NCBI GenBank assembly: GCA_966211675.1
Contig: CBIHPK010000013.1
Location: 15,403-79,402, forward strand
DNA: 64,000 nucleotides
Direction: 5' to 3'
Source: SCUS01 sp966211675
Lineage (GTDB): Bacteria; Myxococcota_A; Polyangia; Polyangiales; Ga0077539
Made by a program: the position numbers and the translations under genes. How positions within the stretch are numbered: the first letter of the stretch is position 1; the number at the start of each line of letters is the position of its first letter. Of the stretch, positions 1-9,111 are shown one piece after another. Below the pieces are notes generated by a model that worked only from the letters and a program-made list of their open reading frames with translations, was not told the origin of the DNA and did no database searches.

Positions 1-1068
1 GGACGCACGACGCACCGGGTCGCGCACCAGGGTCGCGATGGCCTCGGTCACCGCGTCGAGGGAGGTGCCGTCCACCAGCATCCCGGAGCCGCCGTCCTCC
101 ACCGCGTCGACCACGCCGCCGGAGCGCCCGCCGATCACCGCCAGCCCCGCCGCGCTCGCCTCCAGGAACACCATCCCGAAGCCCTCCACGTCGTCGTCGT
201 CGAGCGTGCGGTTGGGGTGCACGAACACGTCCGCCGCGGCGTAGTAGCGCGGCAGCGCGTCGCGCGAGACCGGCCCCACCCAGCGCACCACGTCGTCGAG
301 GCCGAGCGCGGTGCAGCTCTTCTTGAGCTCGTCCTCCAGCTCGCCGTCGGAGAGCACCAGCCATACGAGGTCTTGTAAGAGCCCGCTGGGCCGCAGGCGA
401 GCCAGGGCGGAGAGCACCGTGTCGTGGCCCTTGCGCCGGGTGAGGCGCCCGACGGTGAGCAGCACGGTCTTGCCCGCGAGCCCGAAGCGCTCCACCAGGT
501 CGGCGGTGTCGAAGGGGCCCGCGAAGGCCTCCGCGTCCACCGCGGGGTTGATCACGTGCAGCCGCTCGGCCGGGGCGCCCGCGAGCAGCGCCCTCCCCTG
601 GGTGAAGGTGGAGTTGGCGAACACCGCCCTCGCCCGGGAGAACACCTGCGGCATCAGCCGCTTCTTCACCGGGTAGCGCAGGAAGAGCGAGACCTCCTCG
701 CCGTGCACCCACACCGTGTAGGGGATCTTCAGCGCCCGCCCCACGGCCATCGCCACGAGCCCCTCGGGGATCACCCTCGCGGCGTGAAGCACCTCCACGC
801 GCTCGCGCCGGCACACGTGCAGCGTGGCGGCGAGCATGCGGGCGTACTCCAGCGCCGACTCGGGCTTCATCCAGGGGTAGCGGGTGTCGTCGAAGCGGGT
901 GACCGGCCGGGGGTAGCTCTTGTCGTGCGAGGCGCTGCCCGGCGGACCTCCCGCGATGATGTGCACCGCGTCGCCCGGGGGCATGTGCTGGCCATAGATC
1001 GCGTCGAAGAGCTGGATCGATCCGCCGATGGCGGGAAACCACTGCTCGGTCAGGAGTGCGTGTCGCAT
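1..1068 (-). CDS. GT4-family glycosyltransferase, C-terminus cut by window edge
   Basis: The minus strand is open from an ATG at 1068 through position 1 (356 codons, no stop), so the C-terminus lies outside the window. The N-terminal Rossmann half has the donor-loop-like GGSIQLF (residues 15-21). The C-terminal half has the typical VLLTVGRLTRRKGHD strand (202-216) and the EGFGMVFLE E-x7-E motif (295-303), which contacts the nucleotide-sugar in GT4 retaining transferases. The family moves a sugar onto a lipid or glycan acceptor at the cytoplasmic membrane; the donor here cannot be told. It is divergent from the next gene, with only 25 bp between the starts. The family call is secure, the acceptor unknown. 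Confidence 0.88.
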   Translation of the reverse strand, partial: MRHALLTEQWFPAIGGSIQLFDAIYGQHMPPGDAVHIIAGGPPGSASHDKSYPRPVTRFDDTRYPWMKPESALEYARMLAATLHVCRRERVEVLHAARVIPEGLVAMAVGRALKIPYTVWVHGEEVSLFLRYPVKKRLMPQVFSRARAVFANSTFTQGRALLAGAPAERLHVINPAVDAEAFAGPFDTADLVERFGLAGKTVLLTVGRLTRRKGHDTVLSALARLRPSGLLQDLVWLVLSDGELEDELKKSCTALGLDDVVRWVGPVSRDALPRYYAAADVFVHPNRTLDDDDVEGFGMVFLEASAAGLAVIGGRSGGVVDAVEDGGSGMLVDGTSLDAVTEAIATLVRDPVRRAS

Positions 1069-1093
1069 CGCGAACCGTTATACCCGATCGCCC

Positions 1094-2113
1094 ATGCGGA
1101 CCGAGGTCATCGCGGTCGACCCCCAGCGCCCTGATCCCGAGGCCATCGCCCGCGCCGCGGAGGTGCTGCGCGGGGGTGGGCTCGTGGCCTTCCCCACGGA
1201 GACGGTCTATGGCCTCGGCGCCCGGGCGGACTCGGACGAGGCCGTGCGCGCGGTCTTCGCCGCGAAGGGGAGGCCCTCCTTCAACCCCCTCATCGCCCAC
1301 GTCGCCACGCTCGACCAGGCCCGTCGGCTGACCGCCCCGTGGCCTCCGATCGCCGAGCTCCTCGCCGCTCGCTTCTGGCCCGGTCCCCTCTCGATGGTGC
1401 TCCCCCGCTCGGGCCATGGAGCGTGCGATTCGGTGACCGGCGGAGGCCCCACGGTCGCCGTGCGCCTCCCCTCGCACCCGGTCGCCCGGGCCCTGCTCTC
1501 CTCGGTGGATTTCGCCATCGCCGCGCCGAGCGCCAACCGCTACCAGCAGCTCTCGCCCACCACCGCGGCGCACGTCCTCAAGGGCCTCGACGGCCGCGTC
1601 GACCTGGTCCTCGACGGCGGCCCGACGCCCTACGGCATCGAGTCGACGGTGGTCGACCTCACGCACAGCCCGCCTCGCCTGCTGCGCCACGGGTCGCTCG
1701 CGCCGGACCTGCTGCGCATGGCGATCCCGGCCCTGGTGGTGCTCGATGCGCCCGCCGAGGAGACGGGCGAGGCGCTGCCTTCGCCGGGGATGGTGCGCCG
1801 GCACTACGCTCCGCGGGCGACGCTGCGGGCTGCGGCGGGAGAGGCGCTCGATGAGGCCGTCGCGACGGCGCTACGGGAGGGCGCGAGGCCCGTCGGGGTG
1901 GTGGCCCTGGAGGGGGCCCGGGTGACGCCCCGCGACGGCGTGGTGGCGCGCTCGCTGCCGAGCGACGCGGAGGCCTACGGGCGCTCGCTCTTCGCGGTGC
2001 TGCACGCGCTCGACGACCTCGGGTGCCAGCGCATCGTGGTGCAGGACGTCCCCTCGGACGACGCCTGGGCGGGGGTGCGAGACCGTCTGGGGCGAGCGTC
2101 CGAAGCGCCCTGA
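1094..2113 (+). CDS. tsaC: L-threonylcarbamoyladenylate synthase, long Sua5 form
   Basis: 339 residues. The enzyme makes threonylcarbamoyl-AMP from Thr, bicarbonate and ATP, the first step of t6A37 modification of ANN-decoding tRNAs in the cytoplasm. The YrdC domain covers about residues 10-205, with FPTETVYGLG (33-42), SANRYQQLSP (147-156) and GIESTVVD (181-188). The Sua5 linker SPGMVRRHYAP (230-240) and a C-terminal Sua5 domain follow, so this is the long form. I chose the ATG at 1094 because conserved family sequence begins about 15 residues later; an in-frame upstream start at 1028 would overlap the divergent glycosyltransferase gene. Confidence 0.93.
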   Translation: MRTEVIAVDPQRPDPEAIARAAEVLRGGGLVAFPTETVYGLGARADSDEAVRAVFAAKGRPSFNPLIAHVATLDQARRLTAPWPPIAELLAARFWPGPLSMVLPRSGHGACDSVTGGGPTVAVRLPSHPVARALLSSVDFAIAAPSANRYQQLSPTTAAHVLKGLDGRVDLVLDGGPTPYGIESTVVDLTHSPPRLLRHGSLAPDLLRMAIPALVVLDAPAEETGEALPSPGMVRRHYAPRATLRAAAGEALDEAVATALREGARPVGVVALEGARVTPRDGVVARSLPSDAEAYGRSLFAVLHALDDLGCQRIVVQDVPSDDAWAGVRDRLGRASEAP

Positions 2114-2132
2114 GATCTTCAATGGGCAGTGG

Positions 2133-2153
2133 GGGTGTCGTGACCAGACACCC
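2133..2153. terminator. Hairpin between convergent tsaC and folD
   Basis: A perfect 7-bp inverted repeat (GGGTGTC and GACACCC, 7-nt loop) lies in the 68-bp gap between two convergent genes. There is no clear T tract, so its role as a bidirectional terminator is inferred from position. Confidence 0.35.
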
Positions 2154-2181
2154 GAGTGACCTCCGGGGCCGATGCCGCGGC

Positions 2182-3057
2182 TCAGATCGTGAGCTCGCCC
2201 TTGGGCAGACCGGCGCGTCTCCACGCGGCGCGCACGGTGTTCTCCAGCAGGCACGCGATGGTCATCGGACCCACGCCGCCCGGCACCGGGGTGATGGCCC
2301 CCGCGTGGCCGACCACGGCGTCATAGTCCACGTCGCCCACGAGCTTGCCCTCGGCGGTGCGGTTGATCCCTACGTCGATCACCACGGCGCCCGGCTTCAC
2401 CCACCCGGCGCCCACCATCTTCGCGCGGCCCACCGCGGCCACCAGCACGTCCGCGCTCGCGCAGAGCGCCGCGAGGTCGCGCGTCCTGGAGTGCGCCACC
2501 ACCACCGTCGCGCTCCGTCGCAGCAGCAGAGCGGCCATCGGCTTGCCCACGATGTTGCTCCGGCCGATGACCACCGCGCGCGCTCCCTCGAGCTTCACGC
2601 CCGCTTCATCCAGCAGCCGCATGCAGCCCCACGGGGTGCACGGCACCAGGCCCTCTCGCCCCAGCCACAGGGCCCCGACGTTGCTCGGGTGGAAGCCGTC
2701 GACGTCCTTCTCGGGCAGCACGCGGTCGGTCACCGCCTGCTCGTCGAGGTGCTTCGGCAGCGGCAGCTGCACCAGCACGCCGTCTACCCCCTCGTCGACC
2801 ATCAGCCCGTCGAGCAGCGCCAGCAGCTCCGCCTGCGTCACGTCCGACGGCAGCCGGTGGATCGTGCTGCGCATCCCGGCCTCCTCGCAGGCCCGGCCCT
2901 TGTTGCGCACGTAGACCTGCGAGGCCGGGTCGTCCCCGACCAGCACCACGTCGAGGCCCGGTGGGCGACCCACCCTCGCCGCGAAGCCCGCCGCCGCCGC
3001 CGCCACCCGCACCCGCAGCGCCGCCGCCACGGACTTCCCATCGATCACATTGGCCAT
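2182..3057 (-). CDS. folD: Bifunctional methylenetetrahydrofolate dehydrogenase/cyclohydrolase
   Basis: 291 residues, the normal FolD length. It interconverts 5,10-methylene-, 5,10-methenyl- and 10-formyl-tetrahydrofolate in the cytoplasm with NADP. The catalytic Lys lies in YVRNKGRACEE (K53). VQLPLP (96-101), the cofactor-site motif GRSNIVGKP (165-173) and TPVPGGVGPMT (256-266) are all intact. It is convergent with tsaC and divergent from the amidase gene that follows. Nothing looks unusual. Confidence 0.96.
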   Translation of the reverse strand: MANVIDGKSVAAALRVRVAAAAAGFAARVGRPPGLDVVLVGDDPASQVYVRNKGRACEEAGMRSTIHRLPSDVTQAELLALLDGLMVDEGVDGVLVQLPLPKHLDEQAVTDRVLPEKDVDGFHPSNVGALWLGREGLVPCTPWGCMRLLDEAGVKLEGARAVVIGRSNIVGKPMAALLLRRSATVVVAHSRTRDLAALCASADVLVAAVGRAKMVGAGWVKPGAVVIDVGINRTAEGKLVGDVDYDAVVGHAGAITPVPGGVGPMTIACLLENTVRAAWRRAGLPKGELTI

Positions 3058-3139
3058 GATGGCCGGGGATCCTACGACCGATCAGGCTCCGGTCGGCAGC
3101 AGCGTGACAAGGGCATGCCGATTGCTGATCATCGGCGCC

Positions 3140-5098
3140 ATGCGCTCACGGTCCCGATTCGTCCTCGCCCTCGCCGCCGTCCTGTTGGGTAGCTGCGTCA
3201 ATGGTCCGATCGACCCCGCGACCTTCGCGAGCGCGGTCACCCTCGACGACGCCATCACCCGCGCGTCGGTCGCGTACGAGGTCCCGCGCGACCTGCTGGC
3301 GGCGGTGGCGTGGTCGGAGACGCGCTTCGACAACCCGGTGGCGGCGGACGACCATGACCACGCGAGCGAGGCGCACGAGGCCCACGGCCAGCCGGAGCTA
3401 GGCCCGCTGCACCTCCGCGCCACCGGGACGCTCGACACCGTCGCCCGCGCCCGGGCGCTGCTCGGCGTCGGGGACGAGGCCCTGCGCAGCAACACGGGCC
3501 TCGGCGTGGCGGGCGCCGCGGCGGTGCTGGCGGAGCTCGGCGCGCAGACCGGCGCCGACCCGGACGACCTCGCCTCCTGGGCCGAGGCGGTGGCGCGCTA
3601 CTCTGGATTGCGCGACCGGGTGATGCAGGTCTCCTACGCCTCGCAGATCTTCGCGACGCTGCGCGAGGGCGTCGCCGAGCGGTCGTTTACGGGAGAGCGT
3701 ATTCGCCTCGCCGCGCACCCCTCCCTCGGGGCCGCCGAGGAGCGCCTCGGGGTCACGCAGGCGGTCTCCGCGAGCTCGGACTACGGCCCCGCGCACTGGG
3801 TCGCCGCGTCGTCGCGCAACTACACCAACGGGCGCAGCGGCGGGAGCATCCAGTACGTGGTGATCCACACGATGCAGGGCTCCTACGGCGGCTCGATCTC
3901 GTGGTTCCAGAACCCGTCGGCGGGGGCGACGGCGCACTACATGGTCCGCTCCTCGGACGGCGACATCACGCAGATGGTCGACGAGAGCGACACGGCCTGG
4001 CACGCCGGCAACTGGAACATCAACCAGCGCTCCATCGGCATCGAGCACGAGGGCTACGTGGCCGACCCGGGGCGCTGGTACACCGAGCGGATGTACGTCG
4101 CGAGCGCCCGGCTCGTGCGCACGCTCTGCGACCGCTATCACATCCCCATCGACCGGGCGCACATCATCGGCCACTACCAGGTTCCGACGAGCGGCAGCGG
4201 CGCGCCTTGCGGGACCGGCGCCACCAACTGCGGCGGAGCGGGCGGCCACACCGACCCCGGCAACGGCGGCACCGGCTGGAACTGGTCGCACTTCCTCGAC
4301 CTCGTCCGCGGCGGCACGACCCCGCCTCCGCCTCCGCCTCCCCCGGCGACGCCCGCCTACGCGGCCACCTTCGTGGGCGCGAGCTGCCCCACGGCGGCCA
4401 CCTCGGGCGATCGCCCGGTCGCGTGGTTCGAGTTCCGCAACACGGGCACCGCGACCTGGGCCATCGGCACCACCCGCCTCGGCACCACCGGCCCTCGCGA
4501 CCACAACGGCGTCTTCTTCGACATGGAGAACTGGGTCAACCGCAACCGCCCCTCCGGCGTCGACCACGCCACGGCGCCCGGCGCGGTGGGGCGATTCTCC
4601 TTCGTGCTGGGCATCCCGACGGTCACCACCGCCACCACCCTCACCGAGACCTACGGACCGGTGCAGGAGGGCGTCACCTGGTTCGGCGGCGAGACCTCCG
4701 CGCGCTGCTCCATCCGCGTGAGCCCGCGCGCCGCGCCCCCGCCTCCCCCGATGATGACCGACGCGGGCAGCCCCGCGCCCGTGGACGTTCCGCCGGTGAT
4801 GCCCGCCGACGCCGGGAGCACCGAGCCCGTCGACGCCGGCGAGCCCATCGACACCGGCAGCACCGAGCCCGACGCGGGCGAGTCCATCGACACCGGCAGC
4901 GCCGAGCCTGACGCGGGCGGAGAGCCGCCGACCAAGGGAGACGCCGGCCTCGTCGGCGACGAGGTCACCGAGGTGACGGGAGCGCTCGAAGGCGGCTGCA
5001 GCGCCTCGCCCTCCGGCGGCCCCGCGAGCGCCCGCGGCGCGCTCGGCCTCGCCGCGCTGGCCCTCGTCGTCGGCGTCCGCCGTCGCCGCCGCGTGTAG
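3140..5098 (+). CDS. Lipoprotein N-acetylmuramoyl-L-alanine amidase with MYXO-CTERM anchor
   Basis: 652 residues. The ATG at 3140 gives a clean lipoprotein signal (AAVLLGSC, Cys19); the earlier in-frame start at 3050 would overlap folD and bury it. Residues about 30-110 resemble a lytic-transglycosylase-like start (YEVPRDLLAAVAWSETRFD, candidate Glu60). Residues 235-395 are an Amidase_2/PGRP-like domain with candidate zinc histidines in VVIHT (H243), AHYMV (H266) and IIGHY. A Pro tract, a 120-residue Ig-like module (about 405-525) and Asp/Gly/Ser/Glu-Pro repeats follow. The C-terminus is Cys, a hydrophobic helix and Arg5, which fits MYXO-CTERM sorting. It probably remodels peptidoglycan at the cell surface. 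Having both a lipobox and a MYXO-CTERM is odd. Confidence 0.88.
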   Translation: MRSRSRFVLALAAVLLGSCVNGPIDPATFASAVTLDDAITRASVAYEVPRDLLAAVAWSETRFDNPVAADDHDHASEAHEAHGQPELGPLHLRATGTLDTVARARALLGVGDEALRSNTGLGVAGAAAVLAELGAQTGADPDDLASWAEAVARYSGLRDRVMQVSYASQIFATLREGVAERSFTGERIRLAAHPSLGAAEERLGVTQAVSASSDYGPAHWVAASSRNYTNGRSGGSIQYVVIHTMQGSYGGSISWFQNPSAGATAHYMVRSSDGDITQMVDESDTAWHAGNWNINQRSIGIEHEGYVADPGRWYTERMYVASARLVRTLCDRYHIPIDRAHIIGHYQVPTSGSGAPCGTGATNCGGAGGHTDPGNGGTGWNWSHFLDLVRGGTTPPPPPPPPATPAYAATFVGASCPTAATSGDRPVAWFEFRNTGTATWAIGTTRLGTTGPRDHNGVFFDMENWVNRNRPSGVDHATAPGAVGRFSFVLGIPTVTTATTLTETYGPVQEGVTWFGGETSARCSIRVSPRAAPPPPPMMTDAGSPAPVDVPPVMPADAGSTEPVDAGEPIDTGSTEPDAGESIDTGSAEPDAGGEPPTKGDAGLVGDEVTEVTGALEGGCSASPSGGPASARGALGLAALALVVGVRRRRRV

Positions 5099-5174
5099 TT
5101 CACCCCTCGAACCATCTCCCTCCCTCGCGGCCATCGCTGGCGCCCCTCAGGCGTCGACCATAAGGTTCACTCCC

Positions 5175-5885
5175 ATGAAGAACCTCAAGGTCGATGTCTG
5201 GTCCGACATCGCGTGCCCCTGGTGCTACGTCGGCAAGCGTCGGCTCGAAGCCGCCCTCCGGGAGTTTCCCCACCGCGACGCGGTGACCATCACCTGGCAC
5301 TCCTTCGAGCTCGATCCGTCGGCGCCCGCGGTGCAGCCCGAGGGCACCAGCTACGCCGAGCGGCTCGCGAAGAAGTACGGCCGCTCCGTCGCCCACGCCC
5401 AGGGGATGATCGACAACATGACGAAGGTGGCCGCCGCCGACGGCCTCGACATGCGCTTCGACAAGGCCCGCGCGGGCAACACCTTCGACGCGCACCGGCT
5501 GCTCCACCTCGCCGCCGAGACGGGCGCTCAGGGCGCCATGAAGGAGCGGCTGTTCCGCGCCTACATGACCGAGGGCGAGGCCATCGGCGACCGCGCGGTG
5601 CTCGCCCGGCTCGCGGCGGAGGTCGGGCTCGACGAGGCCGCGGTGCGGGCAATGCTGGAGAGCGACCGCTTCGCCGCGGAGGTGCGCGCCGACGAGCGCA
5701 ACGCGCGGGACATCGGCATCACGGGTGTGCCCTTCTTCGCCGTGGCCGAGCGCTACGGAGTGTCCGGGGCGCAGCCCCCGGCGGTGCTGCTGGAGGTGCT
5801 GGAGAAGGCCTGGAGCGAGCTGCCCGATGGCCCCGAGGTGGTGGCCCCGGAGGGCGCCGTCTGCGGCCCCGACGGCTGCGCCTGA
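5175..5885 (+). CDS. DsbA-family/FrnE-like thiol oxidoreductase
   Basis: 236 residues with a thioredoxin fold and an all-alpha insertion typical of the FrnE/2-hydroxychromene-2-carboxylate isomerase group of the DsbA superfamily. The redox motif CPWC is at residues 14-17, right after the first beta strand. The cis-Pro region is TGVPFFAV near residue 180. There is no signal peptide, so it should act in the cytoplasm, as FrnE does. The C-terminal tail carries two further Cys (AVCGPDGCA). It ends two bases before the convergent regulator gene. The physiological substrate is unknown. Confidence 0.85.
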   Translation: MKNLKVDVWSDIACPWCYVGKRRLEAALREFPHRDAVTITWHSFELDPSAPAVQPEGTSYAERLAKKYGRSVAHAQGMIDNMTKVAAADGLDMRFDKARAGNTFDAHRLLHLAAETGAQGAMKERLFRAYMTEGEAIGDRAVLARLAAEVGLDEAAVRAMLESDRFAAEVRADERNARDIGITGVPFFAVAERYGVSGAQPPAVLLEVLEKAWSELPDGPEVVAPEGAVCGPDGCA

Positions 5886-5886
5886 G

Positions 5887-7350
5887 TCAGCCGTTGCGGC
5901 CGCGGGCCGAGGTGTAGATCGTCGGGCCGCGCACGTTCTCGTCGATGCTCAGCGGGTGGCGCACCGAGGGGTGAGCCCGCTGGGCGCAGTTGTTCCGCTC
6001 GCAACTACGGCACGTCACGCCGACCTCGATGGGGATGCGGTCGTTGCTCAGGTCGACGCCGTCGGCGTAGACGAGCTCGCTCGCGTGCTCGACCCGGCAC
6101 CCGAGGCCGATGGCCTGCAGCGGGTGCTGGTGCAGGTAGCCGGTGGCGTCCTTCTGCACCGTGCGAGCGAGGCAGAAGTACTTCTGCCCGTCGGGCATCA
6201 CCGACACCTGGATGCGGATCATCCCAGGGGTGTTGAAGGCGATGAAGACGTTCCACTTGGGGCAGGCGCCGGAGAAGCGGGCGAAGCCGATGCCCGAGGC
6301 CGAGAAGCGCTTGGAGATGTTCCCCGCCACGTCGATGCGGATCATGTGGAACGGCACCCCCTCGGCCCCCTGCCGTCGCAGCGTCGTCACCCGGTGGCAG
6401 GCCTGCTCGAAGCCCACCCGGAAGCGTCGGCTCAGCACGTCCAGGTCATAGCGCTCGTCCTTCGCCGCGCGCAGGAAGCCCGTGTACGGCATGAGCACCG
6501 CCGAGGCCACGTAGTTGGCCAGGGCGACGCGCCCCAGCGCCCGCGACTCGGGCGAGGTGAGCAGCGGGTCCTCGCAGATCCGGTCGAGCTCCGAGCGCGC
6601 CTCGAGCAGCCCGATCTGGTGCGCCAGCTGGAACGAGCGGCTGCGCGTGGGCAGCAGCTCCGAGAGGTAGAGCCGGCGCATCGCCGGGTCGTAGCGACGG
6701 AGCGTGCCCCGCTCGTCCACCGAGCGCACCACCGTCACCTCGATGCCGTGCGTGCGCTGGAGCCACTGGGCCAGACCGCGGAACATGTCGTCCGTCTCCA
6801 GCCGCGCCTCGCGCACCAGCCGCTCGGCCTGCGCCTCCAGGTCGGGGAAGTGGTTCATCCTCGCCTGGATGAGGTCGTTGACCTCCTCGGTGGGCGCTCG
6901 CGACAGGCTGATGGCCCCGGCCTCGTCGTCGTGCATCCTCGCCGCGAGCGTGTCCGTCGACTCCCTCGCGCTCTTGTACGCGCGGTAGAGCGACAGCACC
7001 GCCTGCGCCGCGTTGGGCGCCGCGGCCACCAGCTCGCGCACGTCCGCGTTGGTGAGCCCGCTGGGCTCGAAGAGCGGGTCGCCGAACACCTCTCGCAGCG
7101 CCTGCTCGGCGCGCGTGTCGACGTCCGACGAGAAGGCCCCGAGGTCGACCCCGAGCTCGCTCGCCACCCGAAGCAGCAGCATCGCCGGCAGCGGCCGCTT
7201 GTTGGCCTCGATGAGGTTCAGGTAGCTCCCGGAGATGCCCAGCTTCTCCGCGAGCTGCGCCTGGGACATCCCGCGCTGCCGACGCAGCGCCCGGACCTTC
7301 TCCCCGAGCCGCGCCAGGTCGCCCTGCTTGATCGTCTTCCGCTCTGTCAT
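5887..7350 (-). CDS. RamB/ScfR-type XRE regulator of acetate/glyoxylate metabolism
   Basis: 487 residues. An N-terminal XRE/Cro helix-turn-helix covers about residues 10-65 (MSQAQLAEKLGISGSYLNLI). A degenerate ImmA/IrrE-like segment follows (AHQIGLLEA near 240), then a DUF2083 C-terminal domain with the Cys cluster CRSCERNNC near residue 463. This architecture matches short-chain fatty-acyl regulators such as Corynebacterium RamB, which control aceA/aceB. The gene is divergent from malate synthase and isocitrate lyase across a 118-bp region rich in TTGAC repeats, so control of the glyoxylate shunt is a strong contextual inference. The effector is not visible in the sequence. Confidence 0.88.
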   Translation of the reverse strand: MTERKTIKQGDLARLGEKVRALRRQRGMSQAQLAEKLGISGSYLNLIEANKRPLPAMLLLRVASELGVDLGAFSSDVDTRAEQALREVFGDPLFEPSGLTNADVRELVAAAPNAAQAVLSLYRAYKSARESTDTLAARMHDDEAGAISLSRAPTEEVNDLIQARMNHFPDLEAQAERLVREARLETDDMFRGLAQWLQRTHGIEVTVVRSVDERGTLRRYDPAMRRLYLSELLPTRSRSFQLAHQIGLLEARSELDRICEDPLLTSPESRALGRVALANYVASAVLMPYTGFLRAAKDERYDLDVLSRRFRVGFEQACHRVTTLRRQGAEGVPFHMIRIDVAGNISKRFSASGIGFARFSGACPKWNVFIAFNTPGMIRIQVSVMPDGQKYFCLARTVQKDATGYLHQHPLQAIGLGCRVEHASELVYADGVDLSNDRIPIEVGVTCRSCERNNCAQRAHPSVRHPLSIDENVRGPTIYTSARGRNG

Positions 7351-7468
7351 GGTCTGGTCAGCTCTTTACCAGTCAACTCTTGTCATTGACAAACATTGAC
7401 ACCCGAAACCACCTATTTTCCTCGGCTCGCTTGTCGTTGTTGACCGATTGACTAACATTGCCGACGCC
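7351..7468. promoter_or_regulatory. Divergent control region, regulator/aceB
   Basis: A noticeably AT-richer stretch between the regulator start (7350) and the aceB ATG (7469). ATTGAC occurs at 7385-7390, 7395-7400 and 7447-7452, and an ACATTG element at 7455-7460. TTGACA hexamers at 7386 and 7396 could be -35 boxes. Repeated TTGAC half-sites facing both promoters fit an operator for the neighbouring XRE regulator. No site has been tested. Confidence 0.55.
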
Positions 7469-9055
7469 ATGACGACCTCTGGGTTGACGATCAAGGGAGC
7501 GATGGAACCGGGCTTCGACACCGTGCTGACGCCTTCGGCGCTGGCCTTCGTCGAGACGCTGGTGCGGACCTTCACCGGGCGCGTGGACGAGCTCCTCGCG
7601 GCGCGCCGCGCCCGGGCCAAGGGCTTCGAGACGCCGGACGGGTGGGACTTCCTCCCGGAGACGGCCTCGGTGCGGGCGGGCGACTGGAAGGTCGCTCCCC
7701 TCCCGGCGGACCTGCTCGACCGGAGGGTGGAGATCACCGGCCCGGTGGAGCGGAAGATGATCATCAACGCCCTGAATTCCGGGGCGAACGTGTTCATGGC
7801 GGACTTCGAGGACGCCAACTCCCCCACCTGGTCGAACCAGGTCACCGGGCAGATCAACCTGATGGACGCCGTGCGTCGGCGCATCGAGTTCACCGACCCG
7901 AAGAGCGGCAAGCAGTACCGGCTCAACGCCAACCCCGCGGTGCTCTTCGTGCGCCCGCGCGGCTGGCACCTGCGGGAGCGGCACGTGGACGTCGACGGGC
8001 GAGACATCCCCGGCGGGCTCTTCGACTTCGGGCTCTTCTTCTTCCACAACGCGAAGGAGCAGCTGGCCCGAGGCACGGGTCCCTACTTCTATCTCCCGAA
8101 GATGGAGCACCACCTGGAGGCCCGCCTCTGGAACGACGTGTTCCTCTTCGCCCAGGAGGCGCTCGGGGTGCCGCGAGGGTCGATCAAGGCCACGGTGCTC
8201 ATCGAGACCCTGCCCGCGGCCTTCCAGATGGACGAGATCCTGTACGAGCTGCGCGAGCACTCGGCGGGGCTCAACTGCGGCCGCTGGGACTACATCTTCT
8301 CGTTCATCAAGAAGCGCGCGGCGGACCCGACCTCGCTGCTCCCGGACCGCGGTCAGGTCACGATGGACAAGGCCTTCCTCAAGGCCTACGCGCAGCTGCT
8401 CATCCGCACCTGCCACCGCCGCGGGGTGCACGCGATGGGCGGCATGGCCGCGCAGATCCCCATCAAGGACGACCCCGCGGCCAACGAGGCCGCCCTCGCC
8501 CGCGTGCGCGCCGACAAGCTGCGCGAGGTGAGCGACGGCCACGACGGCACCTGGGTGGCGCACCCGGGCCTCGTGCCGGTGGCGAGGGAGATCTTCGACG
8601 CCCACATGCCCACGCCCAACCAGATCAGCCGGCTTCGCGAGGACGTGAACGTCACCCGCGCCGACCTGCTGGTGCCGCACACCGGGACGCGCACCGAGGC
8701 CGGGCTCCGGCACAACGTGCGGGTGGGCATCCAGTACATCGAGGCGTGGCTGCGCGGTAACGGCTGCGTGCCGCTCTACAACCTGATGGAGGACGCCGCG
8801 ACGGCGGAGATCGCCCGCGCCCAGGTGTGGCAGTGGGTTCGCTACGGCGTCGCGCTGGAGGACGGCTCGGTGGTGACCGCCGCGCGCCTGCGCTCCGTCA
8901 TCGACGAGGAGATGGCGCGCATCGGGGCGGAGCAGGGCGCGGCGCGCATGGAGCGCGGCCGCTTCGCCGACGCCCGGAGGCTCTTCGAGGAGCTGTCGAC
9001 GGCGCCGACCTTCGAGGAGTTCCTCACGCTGCCCGCGTACCAGATGCTCGGCTGA
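7469..9055 (+). CDS. aceB: Malate synthase A
   Basis: 528 residues from the ATG at 7469. A TTG seven codons upstream (7448) is also in frame, but it falls in the repeat-rich operator region. The enzyme condenses glyoxylate with acetyl-CoA to malate, the second step of the glyoxylate bypass. Family motifs include FMADFEDANSPTW near residue 110, RPRGWHLRERHV near 165, the TVLIETLPAAFQMDEI block near 245 and GGMAAQIPIKDDP near 325. The length is that of the A isoform. It is followed after 56 bp by isocitrate lyase, probably in one transcript controlled by the divergent regulator. Confidence 0.96.
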   Translation: MTTSGLTIKGAMEPGFDTVLTPSALAFVETLVRTFTGRVDELLAARRARAKGFETPDGWDFLPETASVRAGDWKVAPLPADLLDRRVEITGPVERKMIINALNSGANVFMADFEDANSPTWSNQVTGQINLMDAVRRRIEFTDPKSGKQYRLNANPAVLFVRPRGWHLRERHVDVDGRDIPGGLFDFGLFFFHNAKEQLARGTGPYFYLPKMEHHLEARLWNDVFLFAQEALGVPRGSIKATVLIETLPAAFQMDEILYELREHSAGLNCGRWDYIFSFIKKRAADPTSLLPDRGQVTMDKAFLKAYAQLLIRTCHRRGVHAMGGMAAQIPIKDDPAANEAALARVRADKLREVSDGHDGTWVAHPGLVPVAREIFDAHMPTPNQISRLREDVNVTRADLLVPHTGTRTEAGLRHNVRVGIQYIEAWLRGNGCVPLYNLMEDAATAEIARAQVWQWVRYGVALEDGSVVTAARLRSVIDEEMARIGAEQGAARMERGRFADARRLFEELSTAPTFEEFLTLPAYQMLG

Positions 9056-9111
9056 TTCTCAGCCTTCAACCCACAACGAATACCCACTTCAACCAGGAAG
9101 AGACCACCGCG

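Noticed and set aside
3140..5098. The cell-wall amidase as a phage endolysin
   Set aside because: It lies 19 kb outside the element, has a lipobox and MYXO-CTERM tail, and no holin is nearby.
3398..5134. Long open frames opposite real genes (for example here, 8842-11766 minus and 20901-23675 alternative frames)
   Set aside because: High third-position GC leaves antisense frames open; translations are Arg/Gly/Ala-rich without motifs.
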